In this document: one piece after another, positions 14,054 through 19,212 of the stretch
Layout: every line of letters starts with the position of its first letter
How positions within the stretch are numbered: position 1 is the stretch's first letter
Assembly (NCBI GenBank): GCA_934504345.1
Contig: CAKSVR010000038.1
Coordinates: 1 to 19,212 of the forward strand
Length of the DNA stretch: 19,212 bases
Direction: 5' to 3'
DNA from: an uncultured Agathobaculum sp.
Lineage (GTDB): Bacteria; Bacillota; Clostridia; Oscillospirales; Butyricicoccaceae
Translations under genes and position numbers: made by a program
The notes under the pieces: generated by a model
The model's database searches: none
Told to the model about the DNA's origin: nothing
Seen by the model: only the letters and a program-made list of their open reading frames with translations

Positions 14054-14995
14054 TTAGTCGAGGTTTTTCTTCTTGAGCATCCACCATGCGAAGAAGCAGC
14101 CCGCCACAGCAATACCCAGCGGCATCCACCAGACCCAGTCACCCGGTATCCGGCCCTCACCGATATTCATGCCGAAGAAGCCGAACACGATGTTCGGGAT
14201 GGTCATGATGATGGTCAGGATGGTCAGGACTTTCATAATGATATTCAGGTTGTTGGAAACGACCGATGCATAGGCATCCATCGTACCCGCCATGATGTTG
14301 GAATAGATGTTCGCCATCTCGATGGCCTGACGGACCTCGATCAGCGCATCCTCCAGAATGTCGCGGTCGTCCTCGTACAGCTTGAGCACGCGGCCGCGCA
14401 GCACCTTCTCCATCGTGACCTCGTTGCCCTTGAGCGAAGAGGAGAAATAGACCAGCGATTTACTCAGGCCGAGCAGCTGGATGAGCTCCTCATTTTTGAG
14501 CGAATCGTACAGGCGCTTCTCGATGCGGGTAAAGTCACGCTCGATCATGCGGAGGTTTTTCAGGAACCGGCCCGCGATGCGGAGCAAAATCTGGAACACG
14601 AACCGTGTTTTCAGCGAGGTATGCACGCCTTTGACCGCACCCTCTGCGATGGAACGCAGGATGATGCTGTCCTCCAGACAGACCGTGATAACGGCGTTCT
14701 GCGCCACCACGATGCCCATAGGGATGGTGGTGAACATCTGGCCGCCGTCCTCGACCGAGCTCTTCTCGACCATCGGAATATCGACGATCATGAGCAGCTG
14801 CTCGTCCTCGGTATCGACACGCGAGCTCTCTTCCGGGTCGAGTGCCGCACGCACGAACTCTTCCTCGACCTGTGCCGCGCGTGCGATCTCCTCCAGCTCG
14901 TCCGAGCTCGGATGAACCATGTTGACCCAGCAGCCCTCGGTGAAACCGCTCACCTCGGTGATGCGGCCATCCACCGTTTTGTAAAATTCAACCAT
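14054..14995 (-). CDS. corA: CorA-family Mg2+/Co2+ transporter
   Basis: A 313-residue protein with a large N-terminal cytoplasmic domain and a long helix (about residues 140-245). Two C-terminal membrane helices follow (about 252-274 and 285-306). The signature GMN lies in FGFFGMNIG between the helices, the pore selectivity motif. The C-terminal KKKNLD is basic. CorA proteins form pentameric channels that take up Mg2+ and related ions. ATG 14995 is preceded by AAAGGCGGT, which lies in a hairpin with the end of a 23-codon upstream frame, suggesting translational control. A strong terminator follows it. The exact ion is inferred from the family. Confidence 0.94.
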   Translation of the reverse strand: MVEFYKTVDGRITEVSGFTEGCWVNMVHPSSDELEEIARAAQVEEEFVRAALDPEESSRVDTEDEQLLMIVDIPMVEKSSVEDGGQMFTTIPMGIVVAQNAVITVCLEDSIILRSIAEGAVKGVHTSLKTRFVFQILLRIAGRFLKNLRMIERDFTRIEKRLYDSLKNEELIQLLGLSKSLVYFSSSLKGNEVTMEKVLRGRVLKLYEDDRDILEDALIEVRQAIEMANIYSNIMAGTMDAYASVVSNNLNIIMKVLTILTIIMTIPNIVFGFFGMNIGEGRIPGDWVWWMPLGIAVAGCFFAWWMLKKKNLD

Positions 14996-15008
14996 ATCTT
15001 ACCGCCTT

Positions 15009-15080
15009 TCAGCGGCGGCTTCTCCGGAAAATGCCACCGCGCGTATTGTTTATCTGTCTACTTCCGGGGTCCGCACTCAC
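15009..15080 (-). CDS. Candidate leader peptide upstream of corA
   Basis: A 23-codon frame starts at GTG 15080 (MSADPGSRQINNTRGG..., ending FRRSRR) with AAGGAG at 15091-15096, 10 bases upstream. It ends at TGA 15009-15011, 13 bases before the corA start. The last codons lie in GCCGCC (15014-15019), which can pair either with GGTGGC upstream (15033-15038) or with GGCGGT (15001-15006), which holds the corA ribosome site. Ribosome position on this frame could choose between them. The C-terminal end is Arg-rich. Confidence 0.4.
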   Translation of the reverse strand: MSADPGSRQINNTRGGIFRRSRR

Positions 15081-15137
15081 GGTGATCACTCTCCTTGTAC
15101 ATTGAATTTACCGGGCTTCAACCTGCCCTTACCTGAC

Positions 15138-15164
15138 AAAACAGCCCGTTTTTCGGGCTGTTTT
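15138..15164. terminator. Bidirectional terminator between ftsZ and corA
   Basis: AAAACAGCCCG (15138-15148) and CGGGCTGTTTT (15154-15164) form a perfect 11-bp stem around TTTTT. The A/T ends give a U-tract in both directions. On the minus strand it ends ftsZ transcription beyond the MITE. The gap from here to corA holds no clear separate promoter. Confidence 0.85.
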
Positions 15165-15180
15165 GGAAGTTCTCTTTATC

Positions 15181-15345
15181 TTAAGGCAATACCGCATAAT
15201 TGAACAAGAGTGATTTGCGAGTAAATTTTGCGTACTGACGAGGCGCAGTTTTGCGGTAATACTTGATGTATTACCGTGAAACTGCAACAAAGTCAGGATA
15301 CAAAATTTCCGCAAAGCACCGCCGCTTTAATTGTGCGGTGTTGCC

Positions 15346-15349
<4 letters not shown>
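15181..15349. repeat. Complete palindromic MITE-like element (169 bp)
   Basis: Two 82-nt arms (15181-15262 and 15268-15349) flank a 5-nt loop, TTGAT. The ends TTAAGGCAAYACCGCAYAAT are near-perfect inverted repeats, and the central CGGTAATAC/GTATTACCG is perfect. The middle of each arm aligns with a few mismatches and a shifted base. No coding capacity fits its size. A second copy starts at 19137. The right end overlaps the last bases of ftsZ and gives it its stop codon. Confidence 0.88.
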
Positions 15350-16494
<1,145 letters not shown>

Positions 16495-16576
16495 TGTTGT
16501 TGTCCTCCGTTTTATGATAAAGAATCGTTCTTGATTATCAATACCGCTTTGAGGGCACTCTGCCCCTATTGTTTTA

Positions 16577-16605
16577 ATTTTACCTCTATTTATTCTATTT
16601 TGCAA
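16577..16605 (-). promoter_or_regulatory. Promoter of ftsZ
   Basis: On the minus strand, TTGCAA (16600-16605) and TAAAAT (16577-16582) are separated by exactly 17 bases in an A/T-rich stretch, leaving an ftsZ leader of about 75 bases. The region between ftsQ and this promoter (16606-16748) holds only weak, GC-rich hairpins. Confidence 0.75.
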
Positions 16606-16748
16606 CAGAAATTAGTGAATTACTCAAAAAAATCTTGCGCTTTTCGGTATCTTTGCCGCAGCGGCGCGGCGTTTGCGGGAAAAAGCTGTATTTTTTCGAG
16701 ATTTTCCCGGCTTTTTCGGTCATTTTCGCCAGTTTGGGCGACATTCAT

Positions 16749-17810
16749 TCAGCCTTCGCCCGAATCGTCGTAGCTGTCGTCGTAATCGCTCTCGTCGTAC
16801 GAGTCATCGTAGCTGCCGTCATCGTAGGAGCCGTCGTCATACGAGTCGTCGTAGCTGCTGCCGTCATCGTAGGAACCGCTGCTGTCCGAGGTATCCGTGC
16901 CGTCGGTCGTGCCGTCCGGATCGGAGCCGTCCGTGTTCGTCGAGCCGACCTCTCCGTCCGGGTTGGTATACGCCGGCGAGGTCGCGGGCGGGTTCTGCGC
17001 CTGATCCGTGCCCGAGCGCGCAACATTTTCCGCGGTATCCGGCACAAAATGCAGCCGGTTCTGTGCATCCCAGTACAGACGGCCAACATCGGACGGCGAC
17101 AGGCGCTCGTCAATGACGGTCTGCGCGAACCGCAGCCGATACGCGAGATCATCCAGTGTGCCGATACGCAGGTCGAACTGCGTGCCGAGGCCGATGCGGA
17201 TGTCGGTCAGATCCTGCACGTTGATGAACCGCAGCCGGTCCAGCAGGCCGGCGGCATCCAGATTTTCCAGAATCTCCAGCACCGCATCCGTATGCACCTC
17301 GGTGGCTGTCTGGAGAAAATCGCCCGTGGTGACAGTGTCCAGTGTTGCGCCGATCACGACCGGCAGGCCGCTGTCCGAGGTGCTCTGCTCGAGCACCTTG
17401 CCCGCCGCGCTGATATAAGTAAACGTGCCGTCCTCATTTTTGACGGCCACCGCCGCCGAGCACTCGGTAACGGTCAGCACCAGCGCATCCGGCAGTCTGC
17501 GGCGCAGCTGCACGCTCTCCAGATAGGGAAAATCGTGCATCAGGTCGGTTATCACGCGGTTTTTGTTCCACAGATAGAGGTTATCGCCCTTTTGAACGTC
17601 CATCCCGGCGATCAGCTCGTCCGCGCTGTACTTCATCGCGCCCTCGACCGAAACGGTCTTGACCTTGAAGAACACCGTCATGGCCGCGGCCGCAGCCGCC
17701 AGCACGATAACCGTCAGCACCGCGCGTCCCAGCGCCCGAAATATCCGCCGCCCGCGGCGCTGCTGCTCCATCTGATCGGGCGTGTGCTTTTTTCGCTTTC
17801 TGCGCTTCAT
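16749..17810 (-). CDS. ftsQ: FtsQ/DivIB cell-division protein with long acidic tail
   Basis: A 353-residue bitopic protein: a basic cytoplasmic start (MKRRKRKKHTPDQMEQQRRG), one membrane helix (about 28-48), then an external POTRA domain (about 49-120, VKTVSVEGAMKYSADELIAG ... RRLPDALVLTVTE). The beta domain (about 125-265) ends near LYWDAQNRLHFVP. A low-complexity extension of about 85 residues follows; its last 44 consist almost only of Ser, Tyr, Asp, Gly and Glu in imperfect SYDDG repeats. FtsQ links FtsL/FtsB to the division septum. The start has AAAGGGG about 7 bases upstream. It follows murG by 18 bases, so they share an operon. Confidence 0.92.
   Translation of the reverse strand: MKRRKRKKHTPDQMEQQRRGRRIFRALGRAVLTVIVLAAAAAAMTVFFKVKTVSVEGAMKYSADELIAGMDVQKGDNLYLWNKNRVITDLMHDFPYLESVQLRRRLPDALVLTVTECSAAVAVKNEDGTFTYISAAGKVLEQSTSDSGLPVVIGATLDTVTTGDFLQTATEVHTDAVLEILENLDAAGLLDRLRFINVQDLTDIRIGLGTQFDLRIGTLDDLAYRLRFAQTVIDERLSPSDVGRLYWDAQNRLHFVPDTAENVARSGTDQAQNPPATSPAYTNPDGEVGSTNTDGSDPDGTTDGTDTSDSSGSYDDGSSYDDSYDDGSYDDGSYDDSYDESDYDDSYDDSGEG
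16752..16883 (-). repeat. Degenerate tandem repeat encoding the SYDDG tail of FtsQ
   Basis: On the plus strand, units such as CGTCGTACGAGTC and TCGTAGCTGCCG recur with a period of 12 to 15 bases, giving SYDD and SYDDG repeats. Repeats of this kind expand or shrink by slippage, so the tail length probably varies among strains. Confidence 0.65.
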
Positions 17811-17828
17811 CGTACCGCCCCTTTATCT

Positions 17829-18968
17829 TTACTTTTTTCCATGGTTCTCGATCGCCCAGAGGATCTCCTGATAGATCTTCTCGCTGGCATCGTGTGCGGC
17901 GAGCCTGGTCGCATCGTGACCCATCTTGTGCAGACGGTCGCGGTCGCGCAGCATATCCTGAATGGCATCGTACAGCACCTGCGGATCTGCATCCTTTTCG
18001 AGCAGCACGCGGCAGCCGCCCACCTTTTCGAGCGCACGCGCGTTCTTCTCCTGATGGTTCTCCGCCACATACGGCGAGGGCACCAGCAGCGCCGGACGGC
18101 CCAGCATACACAGTTCGCCGAGGGTGGCCGCGCCCGCGCGGCACACGATAAGGTCTGCCGCCGCCATGCGGTCGGCCATGTCGTAGATATACTCGGTCAC
18201 TTGGATGTTCGGGTGCTCGTCAAGGTTCGCGCCCTGCTCTGCCGCCATCTTGGGCAGCCACTCGCGCGCTGCCGCGCCGGTCGCGTGAACATGGTGATAA
18301 CTTACGCCGTTCCTGCACTCGAGCGCCAGCTCACCCGCCATGTGCTCGTTCATGTACTTCGCGCCCATCGAGCCCCAGAACGAAACGACCAGCTGGTCAT
18401 CATCGTGCAGGCCGAACTTCGCGCGGGCCTTTTCACGGTCCGCCGCAAGAATTTCGCCGCGCACCGGCGCGCCGGTCAGCACGACCTTGTCGCCGCCGCC
18501 GAGCAGCTCTTTCGCCTGCTCGAAGCACACGAGCACGCGGTCGGCTTTCTTGGAGAGCATCTGCGTCACCTTGCCGGGCAGCGCGTTGACCTCGAGCAGC
18601 ACGGTCGGGATGCCGAGCTGCTGCGCCGCGCGGACCACCGCGAACGAGGCATAGCCGCCGCAGCCGATCACGCAGTCCGGCTTGGCCTTTTGCAGCATTT
18701 TCTTCGCCTTGCTGACCGCCGACATCGCCAGCTTGGCCGCCTTTACGTTGTGCAGGATGCCTTTCGGGCTCATCGAGCGCGAAAGGCCGATGATCTCAAT
18801 CGTATCCAGCGGATAGCCCTCACGCGGGACGAGCTTGTTCTCGATGCCGCGTGCCGAACCCGCAAACCGAACGACCGTGTCCGGCTGCTTTTTCTCAAAA
18901 TAACGTGCGATGGCGAGGCCCGGCGTTACATGGCCGCCCGTGCCGCCTCCGGTGATATACAGTTTCAA
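17829..18968 (-). CDS. murG: UDP-GlcNAc:lipid I GlcNAc transferase MurG
   Basis: A 379-residue GT28 glycosyltransferase that adds GlcNAc to lipid I to form lipid II on the inner membrane face. The N-terminal G-loop GGGTGGHVTPG (near residues 7-17) and VIGCGGYASF (near 100) are visible. VSFWGSMGAKYMNE (near 204-217) is the third glycine-rich loop. RAGAATLGELCMLGRPALLVPSPYVAENHQEKNA is the donor-binding signature. The frame opens at TTG 18968 (MKLYITGGGTGG), with GAGAGGGGA about 8 bases upstream. It is the first gene of the cell-wall/division block in this window and is followed by ftsQ. Confidence 0.97.
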   Translation of the reverse strand: MKLYITGGGTGGHVTPGLAIARYFEKKQPDTVVRFAGSARGIENKLVPREGYPLDTIEIIGLSRSMSPKGILHNVKAAKLAMSAVSKAKKMLQKAKPDCVIGCGGYASFAVVRAAQQLGIPTVLLEVNALPGKVTQMLSKKADRVLVCFEQAKELLGGGDKVVLTGAPVRGEILAADREKARAKFGLHDDDQLVVSFWGSMGAKYMNEHMAGELALECRNGVSYHHVHATGAAAREWLPKMAAEQGANLDEHPNIQVTEYIYDMADRMAAADLIVCRAGAATLGELCMLGRPALLVPSPYVAENHQEKNARALEKVGGCRVLLEKDADPQVLYDAIQDMLRDRDRLHKMGHDATRLAAHDASEKIYQEILWAIENHGKK

Positions 18969-19021
18969 ATCGAGTTCCCCTCTCTTTTCATTCAGATACA
19001 GTCGATTGCATTAGGTAATAT

Positions 19022-19114
19022 CACATCATCCGGCAAAACCGGTTTGCAGGATGATGTGGTACGGCCTATCGCACCACAAGCCGCAAACAAGGCTGTTTGG
19101 AATGCAAACAGCCT
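19022..19114. other. Cluster of three hairpins upstream of murG
   Basis: CACATCATCC (19022-19031) pairs with GGATGATGTG (19049-19058) around an inner GCAAA/TTTGC stem. TGTGGT (19055-19060) pairs with ACCACA (19073-19078). AGGCTGTTTG (19090-19099) pairs perfectly with CAAACAGCCT (19105-19114). The last could be a weak terminator on the minus strand (TTGTTTG follows). No gene is evident in 18969-19136. Whether this is a regulatory leader of murG or another intergenic repeat cannot be told here. Confidence 0.5.
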
Positions 19115-19136
19115 CGCAACGGCGTAAAATCTTATG

Positions 19137-19212
19137 TTAGGGCAATACCGCATAATTGAACAAGAGCGATTTGCGAGCAAATTTTGCGTACTGACGAGGC
19201 GCAGTTTTGCGG
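19137..19212. repeat. Second, edge-truncated copy of the MITE-like element
   Basis: The 76 bases here match the first 76 bases of the 15181 element with three substitutions (TTAG for TTAA, and two T-to-C changes), in the same orientation. The window ends before the loop, so the second arm is not visible. It supports this being a mobile, multi-copy element. Confidence 0.9.

Noticed and set aside
15000..15120. M-box or other known metal riboswitch upstream of corA
   Set aside because: I could not match any conserved core; the leader frame and simple stems explain what is visible.
15129..15314. Minus-strand frame of 61 codons inside the MITE and terminator
   Set aside because: It is read straight through the palindromic repeat and the terminator stem. 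Its peptide (LLANHSCSIMRYC) simply reflects the repeat, which also yields a similar peptide at 19140-19180.
16635..19127. Plus-strand frame of 830 codons opposite ftsQ and murG
   Set aside because: Antisense to two recognisable genes; repetitive Val/Arg/His content typical of a shadow frame.

Overview
The window looks like the chromosome of a gut-type Clostridia (Oscillospirales/Butyricicoccaceae-like). This is inferred from Firmicutes-style AGGAGG ribosome sites, TTGACA/TATAAT promoters, a CtpA-type S41 peptidase, a DUF4830 protein, an FtsQ-FtsZ cell-division block and Clostridia-type mobile DNA. The genus cannot be fixed by eye. Every well-supported protein gene is on the minus strand. The long open frames on the plus strand are shadows of these genes in GC-rich DNA.

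Region 1 (1 to about 4650) is visibly AT-richer and accessory. At its left is a compact, translationally coupled three-gene cassette: a DUF3990 ADP-ribosyltransferase-like protein, a small protein of uncertain family, and a NADAR-domain ADP-ribose/N-glycosyl hydrolase-like protein. This is a candidate ADP-ribosylation toxin/antitoxin or defence unit. Directly upstream lies a broken C-terminal remnant of a Fic-family gene. Next come a tyrosine integrase, a Tn916-type excisionase and a ParA gene cut off after about 63 residues. Upstream of these are a small acidic protein, a coupled 34-codon micro-ORF and a structured leader with its own promoter. Together these look like the collapsed remnant of an integrative conjugative element.

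Region 2 (4650-8170) is core chromosome. It holds greA-lysS, expressed from a near-consensus promoter and ended by a strong terminator, and a membrane-anchored S41 (CtpA-like) peptidase.

Region 3 (8170-11280) is an ftsE-ftsX-M23 hydrolase operon. The ABC-type division complex sits beside its likely target, a secreted coiled-coil peptidoglycan hydrolase. The promoter's -10 box abuts a perfect 11-bp hairpin that also ends the upstream gene.

Region 4 (11280-15180) has a CdaR/PucR-type regulator, an RsuA-family pseudouridine synthase, a DUF4830 protein and a CorA-type magnesium channel. The corA leader contains a 23-codon upstream ORF whose stop lies inside a hairpin that masks the corA ribosome site.

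Region 5 (15180-19212) is a division and cell-wall block read murG, ftsQ, ftsZ, without ftsA between ftsQ and ftsZ. It is bracketed by two copies of a palindromic MITE-like repeat. The first is complete (169 bp, two 82-nt arms around a 5-nt loop) and supplies the ftsZ stop codon. The second runs off the right edge of the window.
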